Below are positions 51,364 through 59,637 of a DNA stretch of 64,000 nt, piece after piece. Origin of the DNA: an uncultured Desulfobacterales bacterium (GTDB lineage Bacteria; Desulfobacterota; Desulfobulbia; Desulfobulbales; Desulfocapsaceae); contig CALGIJ010000001.1 in assembly GCA_937915545.1 (NCBI GenBank), forward strand, positions 103,749 through 167,748, given 5' to 3'. Below the pieces are notes generated by a model that was not told the origin of the DNA, searched no databases, and worked only from the letters and a program-made list of their open reading frames with translations. Position numbers and translations under genes: made by a program. The stretch's first letter is position 1; every line of letters begins with the position of its first letter.

Positions 51364-52425
51364 ATGGCATTTCGCAAGGCGACCGCTCTCGCGGCGCTCG
51401 GCATCCTCAGTCTCGGCGCCACCGAGCAGGCCATCGCCGAAGACAAGGAGGGCGCTGCCCTCGAGCAGATCAAGGAACGGATCACCTTCAACGGCACCAT
51501 CGAGGTCGACGCCCTGTGGAGCGAGGACTTCGCCGGTGAGTCGACCTCGGACATCGCCCTGACCACCGCCACCCTCGGTGTCGAAGGCAAGCTCGCCCCC
51601 TGGGCGGTTGCCACCCTGGCCCTCGACTGGGACGACGAAGAGGACAAGGTCACTGTCGACGAGGGCTACATCACCCTTGGCAAAACCGACGATATGCCGG
51701 CCTATCTCTCGGCCGGCCGCCTCTACCTGCCCTTTGGCAATTTCACCACCAATATGCTCCAGGACCCCTTCACCCTTACCCTCGGCGAGATCCAGGCCTC
51801 GGCAGCGGTCAGCGGCGTCTCCCTCAAAGGCTTCACTGCCGCCCTCTTCGCCTATAATGGCATGAACGAGGTCGGCGACAGCGACGATATCAAAGGCTTC
51901 GGCGGCATGGCCGGCTACGAGTTCGAGGGTGACGGACTGGCCTTCACCGGCGGCGTGGCCATGGTCAGCAATATCGCCGACTCCAGCGGTATCGACGACA
52001 CCTTCGACGAGGCAGGCCTCGACGAGATCGAAGAGCAGGTTCCCGGTCTCGCCCTCTATGCCGGCGCGACCTTTGGCCCGGTGAGCGTTTTCGCAGAGTA
52101 CGTCGGCGCCGTGGACAGCTTCGCCGAAAGGGAACTGAGCTTTGCCGACGCCGGTGCCCAGCCGGCGGCCATCAATATCGAGGCGGCCTACACCATGGAA
52201 CTGATGAGCCACGAGACGATTTTCGCCGCCGGCTACCAATGGTCCGACGAGGCCGTCGCCCTCGGCCTGCCCGAGCAGCGCGTACTCGCTTCGGCGGGAA
52301 TTGCCCTCGTCGAGGGGCTGCGGGTCATCGGTGAGTACTACCACGACTGGGACTACAGCGTCGAGGACGGTGGCAGCGACGAGAGCGCCGACGGTCTTAC
52401 TCTGCGACTGGCCTACGAGTTCTAG
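51364..52425 (+). CDS. LbtU-like outer-membrane porin
   Basis: A 353-residue secreted beta-barrel protein with a signal peptide (MAFRKATALAALGILSLGATEQAIAED) and a terminal aromatic residue (LRLAYEF), the usual outer-membrane signature. The sequence resembles the LbtU siderophore-porin family of Legionella. LbtU imports legiobactin; whether this one moves a siderophore or lets Fe(II) into the periplasm is unknown. It follows the feoC-like gene by 54 bp and is plausibly the outer-membrane step of the Feo locus. Confidence 0.8.
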   Translation: MAFRKATALAALGILSLGATEQAIAEDKEGAALEQIKERITFNGTIEVDALWSEDFAGESTSDIALTTATLGVEGKLAPWAVATLALDWDDEEDKVTVDEGYITLGKTDDMPAYLSAGRLYLPFGNFTTNMLQDPFTLTLGEIQASAAVSGVSLKGFTAALFAYNGMNEVGDSDDIKGFGGMAGYEFEGDGLAFTGGVAMVSNIADSSGIDDTFDEAGLDEIEEQVPGLALYAGATFGPVSVFAEYVGAVDSFAERELSFADAGAQPAAINIEAAYTMELMSHETIFAAGYQWSDEAVALGLPEQRVLASAGIALVEGLRVIGEYYHDWDYSVEDGGSDESADGLTLRLAYEF

Positions 52426-52492
52426 GCCTTACTCCCAGGCATTTCCTCCTCGGGTAAATCTCTTCCGACCCGCCCGGGGAAAGGCACGCACC

Positions 52493-52527
52493 AACGAAAC
52501 CGGGAAAAGACACTTCCCGGCTTCGTT
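52493..52527 (+). terminator. Hairpin after the LbtU-like gene
   Basis: AACGAA-A-CCGGGAA pairs with TTCCCGG-C-TTCGTT around a 7-nt loop: 13 bp with one A-C mismatch. A short T-run follows. It separates the porin from the DUF2325 gene, perhaps as a partial terminator. Confidence 0.6.
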
Positions 52528-52573
52528 TGGCCGCAAAGGTCAGTTGTTTCTCACTCGATCAGAGGCTTTTGAC

Positions 52574-53779
52574 ATGACAAGACACGACGCGAACAATAGA
52601 CGCAAGAAGATCTGGGAGATCGACCATGGGTATCTTTGCGCGACGATCGGTGCCTGCCTCAACCGTGCCGAGATGCGCAAACTTGCCCGGGAGCCGGAAT
52701 TCAAGAACATCACCCAGCAGGACGACCATGGCCTTCATGTCTTCTTCATCGAAGTGGCTAAGAACAGCGACAGCATGGGCAAAGCGCTGCAACGCTTTCT
52801 CGACAGGAAATATCGTCAGGCGACAAGGAACTACTTCCTCTCCGAGGACAGCGAAGCAATTGCCGCCCTGTGGAAAAAAGATCTCGTCGAAGGAAACATC
52901 GACAGAGCCTGGTACGCGGTCGCCACCCACCCTGCGCTGAGCTTCGAACAGGCCAGCGCATACTATGCCCAGTTGCATATGATCTCCCATGACCTTATCG
53001 CCAATTTTGCCCGCAATCGCGGCAATTTTTTACGACAGAACGTGCAGATAATCGCTCTCCAAGAGCAGCTGGCCGCCCAGAAACAGCTGCGCAAGGAGGA
53101 CAAGAAACGTTTTCGCGACCTCCAGCAGGAATTGAGCAGGGCGGAGACCCTGACGAAGAAGCTGCAGCGCGGCAATGACCGGCTGCGCGAAGAGCTCGAT
53201 TCACTCCGCCAGGGGGAAACATCCCGGCAACAGGCGATGGCAGGCGATCTGCGGCAAGCCCTGCTCCTCGAACTGGATTCGCTGCGCGACGAACTGCAGC
53301 TGGCCAGCGCCCGCTATGATGAACTGCAGGAGCAGCACCTCGCCCTGCTGCAGCATCATGAAGAGCAGCACCAGGAACTCGTCGGCTTCGAGAGCCTGCT
53401 GCGCGACCGCTTCTCCGCCATCGACCCCTGCCGTGACTGCAGCGAGCAGGACACCAGCGACTGCCCCGGCCGCAACCTCTGCGGCCGGACGGTGCTCTAT
53501 GTCGGCGGCCTGCACAGGATGATTCCCCACTACAAGCAGCTGGTCGAAACCCTTGGCGGGCGTTTTCTCCACCACGACGGCGGCAAAGAAGAGTCCCGCA
53601 ACCTGCTTCCCAAAATGCTCGCCACCGCCGACGCGGTGCTTTGCCCCATCGACTGCGTCAGCCACGACGCCTGCCTGAGCGTCAAGAAGATCTGCAAGAG
53701 GTACCAGAAACCCTTCGTCATGATGCGCAGCGCCAGCCTGTCGTCGCTGGCCAAGGGCCTGACCGACATCGTCCAGTAG
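52574..53779 (+). CDS. DUF2325 coiled-coil protein
   Basis: A 401-residue protein. The N-terminal half is helical, the middle (about residues 155-290) is a predicted coiled coil (QEQLAAQKQLRKEDKKRFRDL onward, rich in heptad Leu). The C-terminal 100 residues form the DUF2325 domain: VLYVGGLHRMIPHYKQLVE, HHDGGKEESRNLL, CPIDCVSHDACLSVKKICK. A Cys-rich linker (CRDCSEQDTSDCPGRNLC) precedes that domain. Function is not established. Location at the end of the Feo locus suggests metal or redox involvement. Confidence 0.8.
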   Translation: MTRHDANNRRKKIWEIDHGYLCATIGACLNRAEMRKLAREPEFKNITQQDDHGLHVFFIEVAKNSDSMGKALQRFLDRKYRQATRNYFLSEDSEAIAALWKKDLVEGNIDRAWYAVATHPALSFEQASAYYAQLHMISHDLIANFARNRGNFLRQNVQIIALQEQLAAQKQLRKEDKKRFRDLQQELSRAETLTKKLQRGNDRLREELDSLRQGETSRQQAMAGDLRQALLLELDSLRDELQLASARYDELQEQHLALLQHHEEQHQELVGFESLLRDRFSAIDPCRDCSEQDTSDCPGRNLCGRTVLYVGGLHRMIPHYKQLVETLGGRFLHHDGGKEESRNLLPKMLATADAVLCPIDCVSHDACLSVKKICKRYQKPFVMMRSASLSSLAKGLTDIVQ

Positions 53780-53817
53780 CCACAACCAAGAACATTGAGA
53801 AAATTGAGCGGATTCCT

Positions 53818-54246
53818 ATGAACGACATCGCCCCCATCGCCACCCGTCACCGCAACGGCAACCTCCACGTCGACCTGCACGGCCTATTCGACCCGGCTCT
53901 TGCCGATCGCCTGACCAGAAGCATTGCCGAGGAGTACAACGGCCGCGGCAACATCTTCATCCATACCGACGGGCTGACCACCGTCCACCCCGAGGCCAGG
54001 GAGGCCTTCGGCCTCTTGCTGAACCATCACCGCCTGCCTATGGACAGGCTCTATCTCACCGGACAACTTGGCTTCACCGTCGGTCCCGACAGGGTCAAGG
54101 TCATCGCCAGCGTCCGCAAGGAGAAAAAATGCTGCGGCCGTTGTCGTGACTGCAAGTGCCACGATAAACCGGCCCACTCGCTCGCCCCTTCGCAGTCATC
54201 CACCGTTTCCGCTGTCACCATCTCACCAGCCAGGAGAATCCCCTAG
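53818..54246 (+). CDS. Small STAS-like protein with Cys-rich tail
   Basis: A 142-residue protein without a confident family. The first 95 residues look like a STAS/anti-sigma-antagonist-like fold (GNLHVDLHGLFDPALADRL; IFIHTDGLTTVHPEAREAFG). The tail has KKCCGRCRDCKCHDK, a likely metal-binding cluster, then a Ser/Pro-rich end. It follows the DUF2325 gene by 38 bp. Fold assignment is by eye only. Confidence 0.6.
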   Translation: MNDIAPIATRHRNGNLHVDLHGLFDPALADRLTRSIAEEYNGRGNIFIHTDGLTTVHPEAREAFGLLLNHHRLPMDRLYLTGQLGFTVGPDRVKVIASVRKEKKCCGRCRDCKCHDKPAHSLAPSQSSTVSAVTISPARRIP

Positions 54247-54547
54247 CCGACATCCTTATCGTCAGGAACTGCGGACAGTGCCAGACATTCGTCTGCCAGT
54301 ATGGAGACGGCCGGAAGAGTATTCCTCTGGTCCCTGCCGGACGGGGGAATAAAGGTCGGCAACAGAATTCTCGGGAGAGTGGCAGCCTGCCCTGCGACGA
54401 CCAGGTCACTCTTTGGCCCTGAGCAGACGGGTGGAACCCAGCCGAAAGCCTGGCGATGAAAGCACCAAAGACCGCTTTTCCCTGTTCGCCCTGTAGCAAA
54501 CATGGTAGGATCGCCACAATCATCGTTCCCAGCCGCCACCCCCTGCC
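54247..54547 (+). other. Intergenic region with a start-less Cys-rich open frame
   Basis: 300 bp without a normal gene. One plus frame (54249-54422, ending TGA) reads ADILIVRNCGQCQTFVCQYG then GDGRKSIPLVPAGRG. An AGGAG site lies at 54232-54236 but no ATG, GTG or TTG starts the frame. It may be a decayed or non-canonically started small gene. Nothing is seen in the rest of the region. Confidence 0.35.
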
Positions 54548-55144
54548 ATGGTATATCACCCCAGTTCCCGGAAGAGACGGTTTCCGGTCGTCTTCGTCCC
54601 ACTCGGCTTGATGCTGCTGGCCCTGCTCTCCTTCGGCTGTGCCAGGGACGCCGGCTACAGCCCCGGCGGCCGGGTGCTGACGAAGACCATGGAGACCACC
54701 GCCTACTGCGGCTGCGACATCTGCTGCAACTGGGAGAGGGGCAGCGGCCAGTGGCTTTACCTCGATTTCTGGAACCGCTACGTGGCCAGCGGGCCGCGCC
54801 AGGGCAGGCCCTATGACGGCCTCACCGCCTCGGGGACCGTGCCCTACGAACCACAGGAAGGGTTCTTTTCCTGGGACAGCGTCGAGCGGCCGTGGATGAT
54901 CCCCCTGCGGCTGGTCCTTTTTCCCTGGTATTTCCTCCCCGAGGACGGTACCATCGCCGCCGATACCAGGCATTACCCCTTCGGCACGCGCATGTACGTC
55001 CCCGGCTATGGCTGGGGGGTGGTGCGCGACCGCGGCCGCAACATCAAGGGCGCGGCGCGCATCGACCTCTATTTCCACTCCCATGACGACGCCCTGCGCT
55101 GGGGGCGCCGCAAGCTGCCGGTTCATATCCAGCGGAGCCGCTAG
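54548..55144 (+). CDS. 3D-domain lipoprotein
   Basis: A 198-residue protein with an N-terminal hydrophobic signal ending in a lipobox (LLSFGC). The 3D (three-Asp) domain occupies the C-terminus: TIAADTRHYPFGTRMYVPGYG, VVRDRG and ARIDLYF, the three Asp of the MltA/YabE-like barrel fold. Such domains act on peptidoglycan in lytic transglycosylases and resuscitation factors. A Cys set CGCDICCNW near residues 54-62 is unusual for the family. It precedes an MFS transporter gene by 17 bp. Confidence 0.85.
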   Translation: MVYHPSSRKRRFPVVFVPLGLMLLALLSFGCARDAGYSPGGRVLTKTMETTAYCGCDICCNWERGSGQWLYLDFWNRYVASGPRQGRPYDGLTASGTVPYEPQEGFFSWDSVERPWMIPLRLVLFPWYFLPEDGTIAADTRHYPFGTRMYVPGYGWGVVRDRGRNIKGAARIDLYFHSHDDALRWGRRKLPVHIQRSR

Positions 55145-55161
55145 GTCGCAACCACCCTGCC

Positions 55162-56409
55162 ATGGCCACACTCTGCCACACCCTGCTGCGCGTCTTCCTG
55201 CCCTTTGCCGCCGGCTATTTCCTCTCCTACCTGTTCCGCGTCGTCAACGCCGTCATCGCCCCGGACCTCATTGCCGATATCGGCGTCGGCCCCTCGGCTC
55301 TCGGCATGCTCACTGCCAGCTACTTCATCGCCTTCGCCTCCTTCCAGCTGCCCCTCGGGGTGCTGCTCGACCGCTACGGGCCGCGTCGCGTCGAGGCGGT
55401 GCTGCTGGTCATCGCCGCCGTCGGCGCGGTGTGCTTCTCGCTGGCCGACGGCCTCTTTGGCCTGGTGCTCGGCCGGGCCCTCATCGGCCTCGGCGTCTCG
55501 GCCTGCCTGATGGCCTCGTTCAAAGCCTACTCGCTGTTTTTTGCCAAGGAGAAGTGGCCGCTGATCAACGGCCTGCAGATGGCTGCGGGAGGCCTCGGCG
55601 CCCTGGCCGCGACCTCGCCGGTGGAGGCGCTGCTCGCCTTCACCGATTGGCGCGGGGTCTTCCTTGGCCTGGGGGGTCTGACCCTCCTCGCCGCCGCCCT
55701 GGTCTATTTCGTCGTGCCCGAGCAGGAGCGATCCGGCCCCAAAGGGGAGAGCATCGCCAACCAGCTGCGCGGCATCCGTGAGATCTTCACCAGCCCGGTC
55801 TTCTGGCGCACCGCCCCCCTGGCCACTGCCTCCCAGGCGGCCTTCATGTCCATCCACGGCCTGTGGGCCGGCCCATGGCTAACCCATGTCGGCCGCCTGC
55901 AGCGCGGCGAGGTGGCCGAGGTACTGTTCTGGCTGGCGGCGGCCATGGTCGCCGGCTATATCCTCTTCGGCAAGCTCGCCGAGCGGCTGGGGCGACGGCC
56001 GGGGGGCGAGGCGGCCACCGCTATCGGCGGCATGTGCGTCTCCATGACCATCCAGACCCTGCTCCTCGTCGCGCCGAGCGACTACAGTCTGCCCCTGTGG
56101 CTGGCCTTCGGCTTCTTCGGCACCTCCGGGGTGATCTGCTACTCGGTGCTCGCCAAGGCCTTCCCCCTGCATCTCAGCGGCCGGGTAACCACCGCCCTCA
56201 ACCTGCTGGTCTTCGTCGCCGCCTTTGTCGGCCAGTGGGCCATCGGGGCGATCATCGCCCTGGTCGTTGCCCCCGGCCAGCCGCCGACGCCACAGAGCTT
56301 CGCCGTCGGCTTCGGCGTGCTCATCTTCCTGCAGCTGCTGACTCTTTGCTATTATTTTCTCGCCAACCCCGGCCGCCATGCTCTGTCGGCCGTCGACAAA
56401 GCCACCTAA
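55162..56409 (+). CDS. MFS transporter
   Basis: A 415-residue major facilitator with about 12 hydrophobic segments. The loop 2-3 signature is LGVLLDRYGPRRVE, and GRALIGLGVSACLM fits the family's TM4 region. The substrate cannot be assigned. The stop overlaps the trmFO start by 1 bp. Confidence 0.9.
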   Translation: MATLCHTLLRVFLPFAAGYFLSYLFRVVNAVIAPDLIADIGVGPSALGMLTASYFIAFASFQLPLGVLLDRYGPRRVEAVLLVIAAVGAVCFSLADGLFGLVLGRALIGLGVSACLMASFKAYSLFFAKEKWPLINGLQMAAGGLGALAATSPVEALLAFTDWRGVFLGLGGLTLLAAALVYFVVPEQERSGPKGESIANQLRGIREIFTSPVFWRTAPLATASQAAFMSIHGLWAGPWLTHVGRLQRGEVAEVLFWLAAAMVAGYILFGKLAERLGRRPGGEAATAIGGMCVSMTIQTLLLVAPSDYSLPLWLAFGFFGTSGVICYSVLAKAFPLHLSGRVTTALNLLVFVAAFVGQWAIGAIIALVVAPGQPPTPQSFAVGFGVLIFLQLLTLCYYFLANPGRHALSAVDKAT

Positions 56410-57737
56410 TGACCATGACTCAAATCCCGACAACGACCATCATCGGCGGCGGCCTGGCCGGCTGCGAGGCCGCCTGGCAGCTCATCTGCCGTGGCTGCCC
56501 GGTGCGGCTCTACGACATGAAACCGCAGCGCTACAGCCCGGCCCACCACTCGCCCGACCTGGCCGAGCTGGTGTGCAGCAACTCCCTGCGCGCCAACGAC
56601 CCGACCTCGGCGGTCGGCCTGCTCAAGGAAGAGATGCGGCGCTGCAACTCCCTCATCCTGACCCAGGCGGAAGCCAATGCGGTGCCCGCCGGCAAGGCGC
56701 TGGCGGTGGACCGCCTCCGTTTCGCCAGCGCCATCACCGCCACCCTGGCCAGCCATCCCCTGGTGGAGATCGTGCGAGAAGAGGTCTCCGAGCTGCCCCC
56801 GCCTTCTCGAGAGGCGACGATCATCGCCACCGGCCCGCTGACCTCCGACCCCCTCGCCGAAGCCCTCGGCCGCCTCACCGGCCGCGACCGCCTCGCCTTC
56901 TACGACGCCATCGCCCCCATCGTCTATGGCGACTCCCTCGACATGAGCATCGTCTATAGCAAGTCGCGCTATGACGACGGCCCCGGCGACTACCTCAACT
57001 GCCCGATGGACCGCGACGCATACCGGCGCTTCATCGACGAGCTGTCGCGGGCGCGCTACATGCCGCTTAAGGACTTCGAGGAACCCAAGTATTTCGAGGG
57101 CTGCCTGCCCATCGAGGTGCTCTGCGCCCGCGGCGAGGACACCCTGCGCTTCGGGCCGATGAAGCCGGTGGGCCTGGCCGACCCGCGCACCGGGCGCGAC
57201 CCGTACGCGGTGGTGCAGCTGCGCCGCGAGAATCTCGAAGGCAGCACCTATAATATGGTGGGCTTTCAGACCAAGCTCGCCTACCCCGAGCAAACCCGCA
57301 TCTTCCGCCTCATCCCCGGCATGGAACAGGCCGAGTTCGCCCGTCTGGGCTCCATCCACCGCAACACCTTCGTGCTTTCGCCTCTGCTCCTCCTGCCCAC
57401 CCTGCAACTCCGCCAGCGGCCCGACCTCTTTCTCGCCGGGCAGCTCTCCGGCGTCGAGGGCTATGTCGAATCGGCCGCCATGGGACTGCTCGCCGGCATC
57501 AACGCCGCGCGCTTCGCCACCGGCCGCCCGCTGGCCGTGCCTCCGGAGGAGACCGCCTATGGCGCGCTGATACGCCATCTCACCCTCAGCGACCCCGAGC
57601 GCTTCCAGCCCTCCAACGTCAACTTCGGCCTCTTCCCAGCCTGGGAAGGCAAGGGCCGCAAACGGGAACGGGGCGTGGAACGGTCGCGCCGCGCCCTGGC
57701 GGCACTGGAGACGTGGCAGAGGGAGGAAGGCATTTAA
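56409..57737 (+). CDS. trmFO: Methylenetetrahydrofolate-tRNA (uracil-54-C5)-methyltransferase TrmFO
   Basis: A 442-residue FAD enzyme forming 5-methyluridine 54 in the tRNA T-loop using methylene-THF. It has the dinucleotide-binding start TTIIGGGLAGCEAAWQL, then AHHSPDLAELVCSNSLRAND and the C-terminal GQLSGVEGYVESAAMGLLAG, all typical of TrmFO (formerly Gid). The start ATG at 56409 overlaps the MFS stop; the ATG at 56415 is an alternative. Confidence 0.96.
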   Translation: MTMTQIPTTTIIGGGLAGCEAAWQLICRGCPVRLYDMKPQRYSPAHHSPDLAELVCSNSLRANDPTSAVGLLKEEMRRCNSLILTQAEANAVPAGKALAVDRLRFASAITATLASHPLVEIVREEVSELPPPSREATIIATGPLTSDPLAEALGRLTGRDRLAFYDAIAPIVYGDSLDMSIVYSKSRYDDGPGDYLNCPMDRDAYRRFIDELSRARYMPLKDFEEPKYFEGCLPIEVLCARGEDTLRFGPMKPVGLADPRTGRDPYAVVQLRRENLEGSTYNMVGFQTKLAYPEQTRIFRLIPGMEQAEFARLGSIHRNTFVLSPLLLLPTLQLRQRPDLFLAGQLSGVEGYVESAAMGLLAGINAARFATGRPLAVPPEETAYGALIRHLTLSDPERFQPSNVNFGLFPAWEGKGRKRERGVERSRRALAALETWQREEGI

Positions 57738-57800
57738 AAAAGGAAGCAGGCGAAGCGGCGGCCCGGTCGATCAGCAGGCGGGCCAAGAAGCCTGAAATCG

Positions 57801-59588
57801 TTACACTTCAGGCAAGAGAGGCAGGGCCTCTTCGAAAAATCCCCAGCAGGGGAAGTTGCGGCGGTAGAGGGCGACCCGGCCGGGACTGTGCTCGCGGCTG
57901 GCCACCAGCCAGAGGACCGCGTCCGGGGCATCCCCCTGCCCGGCTCGCCCCTTAGCCTCGGGATAGAGCACCATGGCGTTGTCGGCGCTGTACTCGATAT
58001 CCCCCGAACCCTTGAACACCCCGAGATGAGGCTCCTCGCGATAGGAGCCGCCGTCATCGCGGGAGAGCTCGGAGATGACCAGGAAGGAGACCTGCAGGTC
58101 GTCACGCATCGACTCCAGCTGACGCAGCCAGGCGTCGATGCCGGTGCGCCGCTCGCTGAAGTTGTTGAAGGGCAGCTTGTGCAGGCTGTCGATGACCACC
58201 ACGGTATAGGTGCTGCGCGTCTCGTGGCGGATGAAGTCGATGTGGCGGCGCATCAGCTCCGGGGTGACGCGGCGGTCGTTGATAACCCGCCAATAGAAGA
58301 GCATCTTCTCCAGGGCCTTATGGGCCGCCTGCAGGCGCCTTGCCTCCTCCCCGAGCTGGCCTTCGCTGCGGATGGCCTCCGTCGACAGCCCGGCCAGCCG
58401 GCACAGGGTGCGGCTGTAGAGCTTCTGCCGGCCGTTCTCGAAGTCGTAGTAGAGCACCGGGATACCGCTTCCCGCCATGGTCGAGGCGATCTGCACGATA
58501 AAGGTCGACTTGCCGATCTTCGGCGCCCCACCGATGACGTTGATGCCATGCACCCCGCCCATGGCACGGTCGAAGAGGGGAAAGCCGGAAAGCAGCCCCT
58601 GATATTCGACGCCCCGCTCCTGATGCAGGGTATCGAGAAAGTGCCGGTATTCGCGGCGCGGCGTGGCAAACGGGGAGAAGGCGCGGGAGAGGCGCACCAT
58701 CTCGGCGACCTTGCCGGCAAAGCCGCGGCCAGTGTCCCGGGCGAGGCGAAAGAGGCTGTGGTGGCGCGGGGTGCCCGGCGGCCAGGGCAGGATGCGCGCC
58801 TTGTAGCCGACCCGCGCGGCGAGGTTGCGGGCGGCGCTGTCCGACTCGTGGCTATTGGCGACGGCGATGAACAGGGTCTTGATCCTGGCGAACAGCGAAG
58901 CGTCGAGTTTCTCCAGGCCGCTGTAGTGGGCCACGGCAACCCCGGGAAAGCCGAGCTGACGCAGGGCGAGAAGGTTGTCTTCGCCCTCGCAGAGAAAGAG
59001 CGCGCCGTTGTCGCAGTGTCTGAGGTCGGCGACGTTGTAGAGGGTGAAGGGCTCGACGGCGAAGTCGGCGTTGCCGTGCCAGAAGAAGTCTTCGAGTCGT
59101 TCGGGGTGGACGCAGCGGGCGGCATAGCAGTTGCCGTCGTCCTGGTAGTAGGGGTAGACGAGATAGCGGCCGTTGAAGCCGATAGCCATCTCGCGCAGTA
59201 CCGCCGGGCCGATCTCGGCCTCCTGGAAGCGGAGGCGGAGGGCTTCGGTGAGGCGGCCGGTATAGGCGAGGACCTCCTCACCGAGGTTCTCCACCGGGAA
59301 TTCCGGCTGGAGCGCCGGCTGCTCCGGCTCGGCCGGGCAACCCGGCACCTCCTCGAGATCGAGTGACGACAGGCGAGCGAACCACAGCGGGAAGCCGCCG
59401 GGGACACAGCGATTGGAGCAGCGGAAATAGCCGTGGAAGAAGCTCTGCGGCGAGAGCACCACCGACAGGCGGCCGGGCTGGTAGCCGCGCTCGAGGCAGA
59501 AGGGGCAGGCGGCAACAAAACCGTTCTGCACCTCCTCACCGAGATGGCGCACATAAAAGGCGAGGACCGGATCCACCGCCCCGCTCAT
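57801..59588 (-). CDS. Twinkle/T7 gp4-like zinc-finger, TOPRIM and RecA-helicase protein
   Basis: A 595-residue protein with primase-helicase layout. A zinc finger (C28, C31, C57, C61) comes first, then a TOPRIM-like domain (LFLCEGEDNLLALRQLGFPG with the Glu near 201), then a DnaB/RecA ATPase with Walker A GGAPKIGKST (353-362) and Walker B TYTVVVIDSLHKLP. The second TOPRIM motif normally has DxD; here the aligned segment is FIAVANSHESDSA, so the metal-binding Asp pair looks degenerate and primase activity is doubtful. It is not in a phage setting. The start at 59588 follows GAGGTGG. It is 49 bp downstream of the large cNMP/PilZ gene. Confidence 0.75.
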   Translation of the reverse strand: MSGAVDPVLAFYVRHLGEEVQNGFVAACPFCLERGYQPGRLSVVLSPQSFFHGYFRCSNRCVPGGFPLWFARLSSLDLEEVPGCPAEPEQPALQPEFPVENLGEEVLAYTGRLTEALRLRFQEAEIGPAVLREMAIGFNGRYLVYPYYQDDGNCYAARCVHPERLEDFFWHGNADFAVEPFTLYNVADLRHCDNGALFLCEGEDNLLALRQLGFPGVAVAHYSGLEKLDASLFARIKTLFIAVANSHESDSAARNLAARVGYKARILPWPPGTPRHHSLFRLARDTGRGFAGKVAEMVRLSRAFSPFATPRREYRHFLDTLHQERGVEYQGLLSGFPLFDRAMGGVHGINVIGGAPKIGKSTFIVQIASTMAGSGIPVLYYDFENGRQKLYSRTLCRLAGLSTEAIRSEGQLGEEARRLQAAHKALEKMLFYWRVINDRRVTPELMRRHIDFIRHETRSTYTVVVIDSLHKLPFNNFSERRTGIDAWLRQLESMRDDLQVSFLVISELSRDDGGSYREEPHLGVFKGSGDIEYSADNAMVLYPEAKGRAGQGDAPDAVLWLVASREHSPGRVALYRRNFPCWGFFEEALPLLPEV

Positions 59589-59637
59589 CGCCACCTCAGC
59601 TCCCGACTATGGCCGCGGAGCCCCCGGCGGGGTCGGA

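Noticed and set aside
57801..59588. Prophage or integrated element around the primase-helicase gene
   Set aside because: Neighbours are chromosomal housekeeping or signalling genes; no integrase, capsid or attachment-type repeats are visible.
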